Assembly: GCA_011390165.1 (NCBI GenBank)
Contig: JAABSV010000005.1
Location: 53,072 to 117,071, forward strand
Length of the DNA: 64,000 nucleotides
Direction: 5' to 3'
From: Desulfobulbaceae bacterium
Lineage (GTDB): Bacteria; Desulfobacterota; Desulfobulbia; Desulfobulbales; Desulfocapsaceae
The notes beneath the pieces were generated by a model. That model had not been told where the DNA came from. It searched no databases and saw nothing but the letters and a program-made list of their open reading frames with translations. Shown piece after piece: positions 9,103 to 17,267 of the stretch (positions within the stretch are counted from its first letter, which is position 1; every line of letters begins with the position of its first letter). The translations under genes and the position numbers were made by a program.

Positions 9103-9707
9103 CCCGGCCCGGCCAGGGCAATCACCCCCCGGTCGCGAAGAACCACCACCAGTTCCGCCAGGGGCAGGCCGACGATATTGGTGTACGAGCCCTCCACCGC
9201 CGCCACCAGCATCGCACCCACACCCTGGATTCCATAGGCTCCGGCCTTGTCCAGAGGTTCGCCTGTGGCCAGATAGGCCCGGGCCAGCTCCTCGGAAAAG
9301 GGGGTAAAGTGGACTCGACTGGCCAGAGAGCAGATCACTTCCTCTCCCCGTGAAGAGGAGGCCAGGCAGAAGGCGCTGCGCACCAGATGGCTCCGACCGG
9401 CAAGGGAGAGCAGCATCGCCACCGCCTCCTCGCCGTGCCGCGGTTTGCCAAGGATGGCATCGTCCAAGCAGACCACGGTATCACCGCCAAGGACCCAGCT
9501 CTCCGGAAAGCTTTTCGCCACCAGGCGGACCTTTTCCACCGCCATCCGACGGACAAATGGCTCCGGCAGTTCCCCCGGCCGGGGCCGCTCGTCGATCTCG
9601 GCGGTTGCCACCTGGAAATCGAGGCCGAGAGCGGCGAGGTATTCCCGACGGCGGGGAGAGGCGGAGGCAAGAACAAGCGGTTGGCAGGAGCGGAACAGTG
9701 GGGACAT
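9099..9707 (-). CDS. maf: Maf-family nucleoside triphosphate pyrophosphatase
   Basis: A 202-residue protein, full length for the family. It has the N-terminal LASASPRRREYLAALG signature, the catalytic GGDTVVCLDD and the C-terminal GEPLDKAGAYGIQGVGA and VEGSYTNIVGLPL motifs. Maf proteins hydrolyse non-canonical or modified dNTPs/UTP to monophosphates and have been linked to septum inhibition in Bacillus. It is the first gene of a minus-strand operon; its stop overlaps the next ORF. The start ATG at 9707 is two residues ahead of the conserved region, with no better upstream choice. Confidence 0.92.
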   Translation of the reverse strand: MSPLFRSCQPLVLASASPRRREYLAALGLDFQVATAEIDERPRPGELPEPFVRRMAVEKVRLVAKSFPESWVLGGDTVVCLDDAILGKPRHGEEAVAMLLSLAGRSHLVRSAFCLASSSRGEEVICSLASRVHFTPFSEELARAYLATGEPLDKAGAYGIQGVGAMLVAAVEGSYTNIVGLPLAELVVVLRDRGVIALAGPG

Positions 9708-10047
9708 CTGGGGAATCTCCTCGGTGAAGGGTGGCGGCCAACTGCCCCACGGTCACAGTGGTTGGGCAGCAGGAGTGGTTCGATTTTCCCCTGCCTGAAG
9801 GGGGCGGGAGCCGGTTCGTGGTGGACAAACCGCTCCTGGGCCTCCACCTGGCGGCGATTGTACTTCCTGTTGCCCTCTTTTGCCAAGCCCGGGTAGAAAA
9901 CACCGGCAGATATTGTTCGCAGGGCATTGGTCGCTGGGACACCTGCGGCCCTCTGCCGGCATGAGACCGGCTTAATCGGGTAACCGGGCAATCGGGGACA
10001 ATCGGGCAAGCATTCACAAACTGCGAAAGAATGGCTATACTGCGGCC
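9708..10047 (+). other. Intergenic region between divergent maf and transglutaminase-like genes
   Basis: These 340 bases contain short open frames on both strands, none with a recognisable domain or ribosome binding site. The right end has three AATCGGG direct repeats (9974, 9990, 10000) followed by a promoter at 10013-10041. No RNA gene was recognised in the remainder. Confidence 0.5.
10013..10041 (+). promoter_or_regulatory. Sigma-70-type promoter, apparently giving a leaderless mRNA
   Basis: TTCACA (10013-10018), 17-bp spacer, TATACT (10036-10041): five of six consensus bases in each box at optimal spacing. Transcription would start about seven bases later, at the A of the ATG at 10048. 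That start codon has no Shine-Dalgarno sequence. Confidence 0.55.
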
Positions 10048-11523
10048 ATGCGCCACCTCTTTCTAACCCCGACAGCCACCCTGAAACTGGCCATAGGTCT
10101 GCTCTGGCTTCTCCTCTTTGCCCTGCTGCTCCGACGCGAGGTGTTCGTCCAGGCGGTTGACCTTACTGAGTTGCAGACCATGCGCCAGGCGGCGGCCGAG
10201 GAGTACCTGAGCGTCTCTTTCAAGGGAGAGAAGGTTGGCTATGTCCACTACCGCTACACCCCGATCGACGACGAGAAATGGCAACTGGAGCAGGTGGCCA
10301 GAATGAGCCTGCTCGTTGCCGGCCGGGAACAGCCTATCGACATGCGCCTGCAGGCTGTTCTCACCGGCGCCAACCAGTTGCGCGAGTTCACCTTCACCTT
10401 CCACACCCCCTTCTACCAGATGAGCGCCAGCGGCGAGGCGACCGCCTCGGAGATACGCTACCGCCTCGATACCGGCGCCAATACGATTACCGACCGGCTG
10501 TCGCTTAACGCCCCACCTCTGCTGGCCACCTCCCGGCGCGCCTATCTGCTGGAGGCTGGACTGGCGGTGGGAGACAAACGGCGGATCCCCTGGTTCGACC
10601 CCTTCTCGCTCAGCGGCCGGGAATCGGTGCTGGAATATCGGGGAGTCGAGTCGCTGCTCATCAACGGCCGGGTCCAGCGCCTGCACCATTTTGTCGAGTC
10701 TTTTGCCGGAATGCGGGTCAACTCCTGGCTCGACGAGAGTGGGGTGGTGGTCAAGGAGGAGTCTCCAGCCGGCTTCGTCTTCCAGAAAGAGCCGAAGTTT
10801 AAGGCCCTGGCCGATACGGGAGGGAGTGCCGAAGTGCAGGAGGCGGTGGCTGTGCAGATAAGCGGAGCGATGCCGGCCGGCTTCGGGCAGCAGATGCGCT
10901 ACCGCCTCAGCCTGCCGGCGGAGGCGTCTTTCGACCTTGATGGCGGCCGGCAGCGTTTTGCCGACGGGGTACTCACCCTCTCTCAGGAAGACATGCCCGT
11001 TGCCGGCCAGCAATCTGGCAAAACGTGTACCGGCCCGGTGGCAGAAGCCTCACTGGCGGCAACGCCCTACGTCCAATCCGACCATTCCGAGATCACCGCC
11101 CTCAGCCAACAGATTATCGCCGGCCTCGACACCCCCCTGGCCAAGGCCCGGGCCCTGGGCCAATGGGTGCACGACAACATCGCCAAACGGCCGGTCATCG
11201 GCCTCCCCGATGCCCTCACCACCCTTCGCGACCGCCAGGGGGACTGCAACGAACACGCCGCCCTCTTTGCCGCCCTGGCGAGGGCCGCCGGGCTGCCGAC
11301 CGAAATTGTCGCCGGGGTCACCTGGCATCGCGGCGCCTTTTACTACCATGCCTGGAACGAACTCTGCATAGCCGGGCAGTGGCTGAGCATTGACAGCACC
11401 ACCAACCAGTTTCCGGCCGATCTCGGCCACCTTCGCTTCGTCACCGGCGAGATGCAGGAGCAGGTCCGACTGGGAGCACTCCTCGGAACCCTGCGCATCG
11501 AACCACTGCCGGCAGAACCGTAA
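10048..11523 (+). CDS. Membrane-anchored transglutaminase-like protein
   Basis: A 491-residue protein. The first 30 residues form one hydrophobic membrane anchor; the bulk should lie in the periplasm. The C-terminal transglutaminase-like (papain-fold) domain shows the full triad in order: Cys in RQGDCNEHAALFAALARAAG, His in FYYHAWNELC and Asp in WLSIDSTTNQFPAD. The preceding ~300 residues form a beta-rich region typical of such proteins. Members act as peptidases or amide-bond enzymes on unknown periplasmic substrates. The two ABC exporter genes follow after 32 bp on the same strand, suggesting an operon. The start has no ribosome binding site; see the promoter entry. Confidence 0.8.
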   Translation: MRHLFLTPTATLKLAIGLLWLLLFALLLRREVFVQAVDLTELQTMRQAAAEEYLSVSFKGEKVGYVHYRYTPIDDEKWQLEQVARMSLLVAGREQPIDMRLQAVLTGANQLREFTFTFHTPFYQMSASGEATASEIRYRLDTGANTITDRLSLNAPPLLATSRRAYLLEAGLAVGDKRRIPWFDPFSLSGRESVLEYRGVESLLINGRVQRLHHFVESFAGMRVNSWLDESGVVVKEESPAGFVFQKEPKFKALADTGGSAEVQEAVAVQISGAMPAGFGQQMRYRLSLPAEASFDLDGGRQRFADGVLTLSQEDMPVAGQQSGKTCTGPVAEASLAATPYVQSDHSEITALSQQIIAGLDTPLAKARALGQWVHDNIAKRPVIGLPDALTTLRDRQGDCNEHAALFAALARAAGLPTEIVAGVTWHRGAFYYHAWNELCIAGQWLSIDSTTNQFPADLGHLRFVTGEMQEQVRLGALLGTLRIEPLPAEP

Positions 11524-11555
11524 AACCCTTTACCACCCGGTCGCCGGGAGATGCC

Positions 11556-12344
11556 ATGCCCCTTCTCGAACTGACCCGACTGCGGAAACGATTTGCCGAC
11601 TTCACCGCCGTCGACGGCGTCACGTTGCAACTAAAACGTGGTGAAATATACGGTTTTCTTGGTCCGAACGGGGCCGGCAAGACCACCACCATCCGGATGC
11701 TGGCCGGCCTCCTCCAGCCCACCGCCGGACAAATCCGGATCGCCGGCCGGGATCTGGCCAGCGACCCGCAATTCTGTAAAAGCCGTACCGGCTACATCCC
11801 CGACCGCCCCTACCTGCACGAAAAACTCACCGGCGGCGAATATCTCGCCTTTATCAACAGCCTCTACAACGGCAGCGACAGCAGCGCCCTGCAGGCTGCC
11901 GACGGCTATCTCGAACTGTTTGATCTCGCCGATCGCAAGGAGCATCTCATCGAGGGCTACTCGCATGGGATGCGACAGAAACTGATCATGGCCTCGATCT
12001 TCATGCTTGAGTTGCCGCTGGTGGTGGTGGACGAACCGATGGTCGGTCTCGATCCGAAGAGCGCCCGAATCGTCAAGGAGTTGTTGAAAAGCAAGGCCCG
12101 GGAGGGGACCGGCATCTTCCTCTCCACCCACTCCATGGAGATCGCCGAAGAGCTCTGCGACCGGGTGGGAATCATCGTCCAGGGGCGGCTGAAAGCGGAG
12201 GGGAGTGTCGCCGAACTCCGCCAGCAGGCGGCAAAGGAGGGAGGAAGCATGGAGGAGATCTTCCTCGAACTGACCGGCGCCTTCGAACTGCAGGAGATCA
12301 TTTTTGCCCTCCGCAAGGGTAGCCACCAGACTGGCGGAGGGTGA
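11556..12344 (+). CDS. ABC transporter ATP-binding protein
   Basis: A 262-residue ATPase of the ABC-2/CcmA-like type. Walker A is GPNGAGKTTTIRMLAG, the signature region is IEGYSHGMRQKLIMA and Walker B is LPLVVVDEPMVGLDP, with the switch histidine in FLSTHSMEIAEEL. The signature is variant (YSHGM in place of LSGGQ), as is common in this subfamily. It should energise the membrane protein encoded next, whose ATG lies 4 bp beyond this stop. Substrate unknown. Confidence 0.9.
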   Translation: MPLLELTRLRKRFADFTAVDGVTLQLKRGEIYGFLGPNGAGKTTTIRMLAGLLQPTAGQIRIAGRDLASDPQFCKSRTGYIPDRPYLHEKLTGGEYLAFINSLYNGSDSSALQAADGYLELFDLADRKEHLIEGYSHGMRQKLIMASIFMLELPLVVVDEPMVGLDPKSARIVKELLKSKAREGTGIFLSTHSMEIAEELCDRVGIIVQGRLKAEGSVAELRQQAAKEGGSMEEIFLELTGAFELQEIIFALRKGSHQTGGG

Positions 12345-12348
12345 GACG

Positions 12349-13995
12349 ATGCTCCCCCGACTGCTTATCCCCTGGTTGCAGACCAGCCGCAACCGTTTCT
12401 TCCCCAGTCGGCTGGGAAGCCTGCGCACCCTGCTGATTGTTCTGCTCGGCGCTGCCGTCTGCCTGGCGATAGCGGTGGTCAGTCGACGGGTGCTGGGTTA
12501 TTTTCACGCCCAGGACGAACTGGGGATCCTGCTCAGTCTGAAAATACTGCAGATGATCTGGATTCTCCTCTTTGCCCTGCTCACCTTCTCGGCGATGGTG
12601 ACCGCCGTCTCCACTCTCTATCTCAGCCAGGACAACGAAACCCTGCTGGCCGCGCCACTGCCGCCGCGGGAGATCTTCGCCATGCGCTACCTCACCACCA
12701 CCGTCGGCACGGCCTGGATGGTGCTGGTCTTTTCCCTGCCGGTCTTCGGCGCCTACGGCCAGGTCTTTGCCGCCGGGCCGCTCTTCTGGCCACTCCTCCT
12801 AGCCACCCTGACCATGGTGGCAGCCACCGCCTCGGCCCTGGCGATGCTGCTGACCATCGCCATCATCTATCTTTTTCCGGCCAAACGGACCAAGGATGTC
12901 GTCCTCTACCTCTCCCTCTGCTTCGGCATCTTCCTCTACCTGATCTTCCGTCTGATCCACCCGGAGGAGTTGGTCAACCCGGACCGCTTCGGCCAGTTTA
13001 TCGAATATTTCGGGGCCATTTCCACCCCGGCCGGCCCCTGGCTGCCGGCCGGCTGGGCCGCCGACCTGCTGGCCGGCTATCTCCTCGACCGGCAGATTGA
13101 CCCGCTGCTTGCCGGGCTGCTGGTCACCACCCCATTGGTCTTCTATTTCCTCGGCGAACTGGCCATGGACCGCCTTTTTCTGGCCGGTTTTTCCAAGTCA
13201 CAGGAGTCATTCGGCGGCCAGCGCCGCTTTCGCCCGGTCCGCCGGCTGCACCACACCGCCGGCTGGGTGATGCGCAAGGAACTCCGTCAGTTCACCCGCG
13301 ACTCCAGCCAATGGTCGCAGCTCTTCATGATTGCCGCCCTGGTGGTGGTCTATCTCTACAATTTCAAGGCACTGCCCCTCGATCGATCGCCCCTGCCGAC
13401 GGTCTATATCAGCAATTTGATTGCCTTTGCCAATATCGGTCTGGCAGGTTTTCTTGCCGCCTCGCTGGCCACCCGCTTCGTCTATCCGGCGGTCGGCGCC
13501 GAGAAGGGGGCCTTCTACCTGATCCTCGGTTCACCCCTCTCCCTCGGCCGCTTCCTCTGGTACAAGTACCTCTTTTACTGTCTCCCCTTCACCTTGCTCA
13601 CCCTGCTGCTCACCATCGCCTCGAATCAGTTGCTGCAGATCAGCGGACCGATGTGGTGGATTTCCCTGTTCGCCTCCCTGTTGATCACCTGGACGGTGCT
13701 CGGCATGGGCATCGCCTTCGGCTCGCTCTTTGCCGATTTTCACTCGGAAAACCGGGCGGCGGCGATGGGGCCAGGGGCGATCCTCTTTCTCTTCTCGGCC
13801 GTACTCTATGAAGTGCTGGTACTCGCCCTGGGGCTCTCCCCCACCTACCGGGTGGTGCGGGCCTCCCTGCGCGGCCTGCCGGTGCCGGCCGTAGACCAGT
13901 TCGCCCTGTTCAGCTGGGCGGTGGGGACGATAGCTGTCTCAGTGGCTCTCACCCTGCTCCTCTGCCGGGCCGGCATCCGTCGGCTGCGCGGCTGA
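12349..13995 (+). CDS. ABC-2-type exporter permease subunit
   Basis: A 548-residue polytopic membrane protein with about twelve hydrophobic segments. It resembles the putative ABC transporter permease family PF16949 in length and layout, including a cytoplasmic stretch around QRRFRPVRRLHHTAGWVMRKELRQFTRD before the second membrane half. The start is the ATG at 12349 behind GGAGGGTG, within the tail of the ATPase gene; the frame is open slightly upstream but overlaps that gene. It presumably forms an exporter with the ATPase; the substrate cannot be read from sequence. Confidence 0.8.
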   Translation: MLPRLLIPWLQTSRNRFFPSRLGSLRTLLIVLLGAAVCLAIAVVSRRVLGYFHAQDELGILLSLKILQMIWILLFALLTFSAMVTAVSTLYLSQDNETLLAAPLPPREIFAMRYLTTTVGTAWMVLVFSLPVFGAYGQVFAAGPLFWPLLLATLTMVAATASALAMLLTIAIIYLFPAKRTKDVVLYLSLCFGIFLYLIFRLIHPEELVNPDRFGQFIEYFGAISTPAGPWLPAGWAADLLAGYLLDRQIDPLLAGLLVTTPLVFYFLGELAMDRLFLAGFSKSQESFGGQRRFRPVRRLHHTAGWVMRKELRQFTRDSSQWSQLFMIAALVVVYLYNFKALPLDRSPLPTVYISNLIAFANIGLAGFLAASLATRFVYPAVGAEKGAFYLILGSPLSLGRFLWYKYLFYCLPFTLLTLLLTIASNQLLQISGPMWWISLFASLLITWTVLGMGIAFGSLFADFHSENRAAAMGPGAILFLFSAVLYEVLVLALGLSPTYRVVRASLRGLPVPAVDQFALFSWAVGTIAVSVALTLLLCRAGIRRLRG

Positions 13996-14015
13996 GGCAG
14001 GCCGCCCTGGAGGAT

Positions 14016-14768
14016 TCAGCCGCGCACTGCGTAGCCGCCGTCAACGGTGATCACCTGGCCTTGAATCATTCCGGCGAGACTGCTGCAAAGGAACAGGGCA
14101 ATGTCAGCGACATCCTCGGGCCGGGTGAGTCGGCCGAGGGGGGTCCGCTCCAGGGCCAGACGGAGAATCTCCTCGCGGTTGGGAAAGTGCTTGAGGGCAT
14201 CGGTGTCCACCGCTCCGGCGCTGATCGTGTTCACACTGATCCCCTGCGGGCCCAGTTCGACGGCGAGGTGGCGGACCAGTGATTCAAGGGCCGCCTTGGA
14301 GGCGCCGACGGTGGTGTAGTTCTCGATTGCCCGTATCGAGCCGAGACTGGAGACCGCCATCACCCGACTGCCCCGGCGCATCAGGGGAAGCCCCTGCTGC
14401 ACCAGGGTAAGCAGGGCGCGGGCGTTGATGTCCATGGCCCAGTTCCAGTGGCGCTCGGTCAGTTCCAGGGCCGGTTTCAATACCCCGGAAGCGGCGTTGC
14501 TGACCAGAATGTCGAGATGCCCATACTCACTGCGGATGGCCGCGAACATCTCCGCCACGTCCGGGCTGTTGGCAACGTTGGTCTTGACCAGCAGGCAGCG
14601 ACGGCCGAGCGCCTCCACTGCGGCAGCGGTCTCCATCGCATCACGCTTGTGGCGCACGTAGTTGACCACCACGTCGGCACCGTATTCGGCCAGCCGGATG
14701 GCAATGGCCCGGCCGATCCCCCGGGAGCCGCCGGTGATCAGGGCGACCTGCTTCTCTAAGGATAACAT
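14016..14768 (-). CDS. fabL: FabL-type enoyl-[ACP] reductase (NADPH)
   Basis: A 250-residue short-chain dehydrogenase. The NADP-binding GGSRGIGRA, the NNAG-equivalent SNAASGVLKP and the active-site region SSLGSIRAIENYTTVGASKAAL are all present. The spacing of the last motif (Tyr-x6-Lys) and the downstream GAVDTDALKHFPNREE are hallmarks of Bacillus subtilis FabL (ENR III) rather than FabG or FabI, so it should reduce trans-2-enoyl-ACP in the last step of fatty acid elongation. It is the third gene of a minus-strand run after serA-like and DUF362 genes, 30 bp behind the latter. It converges with the ABC permease gene, 20 bp apart. Confidence 0.85.
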   Translation of the reverse strand: MLSLEKQVALITGGSRGIGRAIAIRLAEYGADVVVNYVRHKRDAMETAAAVEALGRRCLLVKTNVANSPDVAEMFAAIRSEYGHLDILVSNAASGVLKPALELTERHWNWAMDINARALLTLVQQGLPLMRRGSRVMAVSSLGSIRAIENYTTVGASKAALESLVRHLAVELGPQGISVNTISAGAVDTDALKHFPNREEILRLALERTPLGRLTRPEDVADIALFLCSSLAGMIQGQVITVDGGYAVRG

Positions 14769-14798
14769 CTCTCTTCTCCTGGGTATTTTATTTTAGTT

Positions 14799-15746
14799 TC
14801 AACGACTCTTCTGTGGCAGACAACAAGATACCACGGTCCGACCCCAACGACGCAGGAAGCGGGTCGGGCGGAAGCGGATCGGTTCGAGCCGCTCCGGAAC
14901 GAGAAAACCGGCACCATGAAAGGCCGTTGGGGCAAGAAGAGGGTAGTGCAGAGCGGCGGCATCACTGCCGGCAAGACCACGCTCCGTCGCCAGCCGGGCG
15001 AGGGGGCTGCGCTGTGGATCGACTTCCAGGGCGGCCAGGAGGGCGCTGTCGAGGGCCGGGGCACTGGTGGCGGCGGCGAGACAGTGCAGGGCCAGCGGGT
15101 CGCCATCCAGGGGGCCGCTACGGTGCATCGCCTCAATCCCGTCGGCAAGATGAAGTTGCGCCGGCAGCAGGGGCAGGAGGTCGAGGATCAACCCGGCAAA
15201 GCGTCCATGGCTGCTCCCGTGGCGCATGTGGAGCAGCGCCTTGTCGATCCCCGTAACTATCCCGAAAAGATTTTTTACCGCCAGAGTCACCAGCAGTTGC
15301 TGGTGCGCCTTCACCTTCGGCAGGCCGACAAAGAGGTCGGTGCCCAGGGCCTCCTCCGCCACCCGCAGGCTCCCCGCCGCCAAAGCCACCCGCCTCGGTG
15401 TGGCGAACTCGACTACCTCCACCGGCATACCGCGCAGCGCCGCACTGATCCCCTTCTTCGCCAGTACCGCCGCGGCGCTACCAAAGGCAGGCGAGTCGCC
15501 GAGAAGTACCCGGGCACCATGTTCCAGAAACCAACCGGCCAGGGCCGCGACGAAGACCGGGTGGGTACAGGCATATGATGGACCGCGGGTACTGATCAGA
15601 TTCGGTTTGAGCAGAACCGTTCGCCCATGCCAGCGGCGGCTGAGGTCGAGGGCCGTCCAGACGGCATCCAGGTCGGCAAGAATCGCCCGCTCCGCATAGT
15701 CCCGGGAGCGTCGCAACGCCACCGACAGAGAGGGAGATGCCATCAT
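14799..15746 (-). CDS. DUF362 domain protein
   Basis: About 315 residues. The DUF362 signatures are clear: VLLKPNLISTRGPSYACTHP, VLLGDSPAFGSA, LPKVKAHQQLLVTLAVKNLFG and HLADGIEAMHRSGPLDGDP. The family is widespread in anaerobes but its reaction is unknown; many members carry ferredoxin clusters, which this one lacks. Translation is probably coupled: ATG 15746 (or GTG 15749) overlaps the stop of the SerA-like gene, with AAGGG upstream. It is followed by fabL. What links the three products is not apparent. Confidence 0.8.
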   Translation of the reverse strand: MMASPSLSVALRRSRDYAERAILADLDAVWTALDLSRRWHGRTVLLKPNLISTRGPSYACTHPVFVAALAGWFLEHGARVLLGDSPAFGSAAAVLAKKGISAALRGMPVEVVEFATPRRVALAAGSLRVAEEALGTDLFVGLPKVKAHQQLLVTLAVKNLFGIVTGIDKALLHMRHGSSHGRFAGLILDLLPLLPAQLHLADGIEAMHRSGPLDGDPLALHCLAAATSAPALDSALLAALEVDPQRSPLARLATERGLAGSDAAALHYPLLAPTAFHGAGFLVPERLEPIRFRPTRFLRRWGRTVVSCCLPQKSR

Positions 15747-16936
15747 CACTGGCCCTTGAGGCTGATCACCCTGGTCCTGACAACATCCTGGTTCTTTTCG
15801 ATCTCGGCGATGATCTGTGCCGGCACAACCGACTCGACGTCTATGATGTTGTAGCCCACTTGACCGTTCGACTGGTTGAGATAGCGGGAGATATTCACGT
15901 GGTTGGCCCCGAAGATGTTGGAGATGAAGGCGATCATCCCCGGGACATCGCGGTTGATCACAATCAACCGGGTATGGACCTGATCGGCAGGAGTCGACTC
16001 GACGTTGGGAAAGTTGACGCTGTGGACGACGTTGCCGTATTTGAGATAGTTGGCCAACTCCCGTACCGCCATGGTGGCGCAGTTCTCCTCCGACTCGGCA
16101 GTCGAGGCACCAAGATGGGGTGTGGTCAACACCTTGCCATGGCAGACCAGCTCCGGGCTGGGAAAATCGCAGAGGTAGGCATCAAGGTGGCCGCTGTCCA
16201 GGGCCCGCAACACCGCCGCCTCGTCAACGATCGGCCCCCGGGAGTAGTTGACCAGAATCGCCCCCTTCTTCATCCGGATAACAAACTCGTCGTTGACCAA
16301 CTGACGGGTGCGGTCGTTCAGGGGGAGGTGCAGGCTGACCACATCGGCGTCACCCACCGCATCGCCAAGGCTGCGACAGATCTGCACCTTCGGGGAGAGC
16401 TGGTGGATATTGGCGAGGGCCGGGGCGGGGTCAAAGCCCTTGACCCGCATATGACGGTGGATCCCGCCGTTGGCCAGGCGAACGCCTATCTGGCCGAGAC
16501 CGATCACCGCCAGCGTCTTGCCGGCAATCTCATCGCCGCGAAAGGCCGCCTTGCGCGCCTCTACCTCCCGGTTGACCTGCTCGGGGGGGAGCACCGCCAG
16601 TGACTTGCAGAACTCGATGCCCCGATAGATATTGCGCCGCCATACCCCGATCATCGGAAAGACCAGATCGACGACGGCGTTGGCGTTGGCACCGGGAGTG
16701 TTGAAGACACAGATCCCCTTTGCCGTTGCCCGTTCGACGTTGATGTTGTTGGTGCCGGCACCGGCCCGTGCCACCGCCAGAAGGCTCGGGTAGTCATCGA
16801 CGTTGAGCGGTGAACTGCGCAAGACGATGCCGTCTGGGGCCGGCTCATCAGTGGACACGACAAAACGGTCGCCGAAAAGGCGCAGTCCTTCTTTCGCTAT
16901 ATTGTTGATCTTCTTAATTTTGTACACCAGCTTCAC
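15746..16936 (-). CDS. serA: D-3-phosphoglycerate dehydrogenase-like protein with ACT domain
   Basis: A 396-residue D-2-hydroxyacid dehydrogenase. The NAD-binding motif is VIGLGQIGVRLANGG, the catalytic Arg lies in ILVNYSRGPIVDE, the acidic residue region follows, and His lies in LTTPHLGASTAESEENCA. The last ~80 residues (TRLIVINRDVPGMIAFISNI onward) are an ACT domain. This is the short SerA form, which catalyses the first step of serine synthesis and is often serine-regulated through ACT. The start is GTG 16936 with AAAGAGG immediately upstream. It leads the serA-DUF362-fabL run. Confidence 0.82.
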   Translation of the reverse strand: MKLVYKIKKINNIAKEGLRLFGDRFVVSTDEPAPDGIVLRSSPLNVDDYPSLLAVARAGAGTNNINVERATAKGICVFNTPGANANAVVDLVFPMIGVWRRNIYRGIEFCKSLAVLPPEQVNREVEARKAAFRGDEIAGKTLAVIGLGQIGVRLANGGIHRHMRVKGFDPAPALANIHQLSPKVQICRSLGDAVGDADVVSLHLPLNDRTRQLVNDEFVIRMKKGAILVNYSRGPIVDEAAVLRALDSGHLDAYLCDFPSPELVCHGKVLTTPHLGASTAESEENCATMAVRELANYLKYGNVVHSVNFPNVESTPADQVHTRLIVINRDVPGMIAFISNIFGANHVNISRYLNQSNGQVGYNIIDVESVVPAQIIAEIEKNQDVVRTRVISLKGQ

Positions 16937-17022
16937 CCTCTTTTGAAAGAACCTTGAATAAACGTCTCAACCCCTGTAGGCCTTCCGCACGCGAAGTCCG
17001 GAGAGAGCCCGTGTAATCGATT

Positions 17023-17180
17023 ACCGGTATGCAGCACAAGGCTGCATAACCCGGATCAGTACCCGTTCAACCCGGGCGCCAGCTTCGTTCAGGCAGGCAG
17101 CCGAGCTGGAGTTGGCTCTATGAGTCAGCTCTAGGCGGTGGTCTGACCGGGCGAAAACCGGGTGCTGGTGAACGGTTACC
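17023..17180 (-). repeat. Dispersed repeat R2, copy 1 (inverted)
   Basis: Lies between the SerA-like gene and the radical SAM gene. Read on the minus strand it runs from GGTAACCGTTCACCAGCACC through CTGCCTGAACGAAGCTGG and TTGAACGGGTACTGATCC to ATGCAGCCTTGTGCTGCAT. The last is a perfect 7-bp hairpin with a 5-base loop. Matching sequence occurs at 22330, 29561, 48187 and 63486. The rest of the 331-bp gap shows nothing recognisable. Confidence 0.8.
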
Positions 17181-17267
17181 AGCCCGTCACTATACGCCGG
17201 CCGCCACTGGGGTCAACACTTTTTCCATACGGACCGGGCTGGAACGGCAGGAGCTGGGCGAGTTCGC

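Noticed and set aside
6554..9307. 917-codon frame on the plus strand opposite the HEAT/cNMP/PilZ gene
   Set aside because: No recognisable domain, biased composition, and the minus-strand frame has clear cNMP and PilZ domains.
9731..9964. 77-codon plus-strand frame upstream of the transglutaminase-like gene, and a possible small RNA there
   Set aside because: No ribosome binding site or domain, and no match by eye to 6S, SRP, RNase P or tmRNA signatures.
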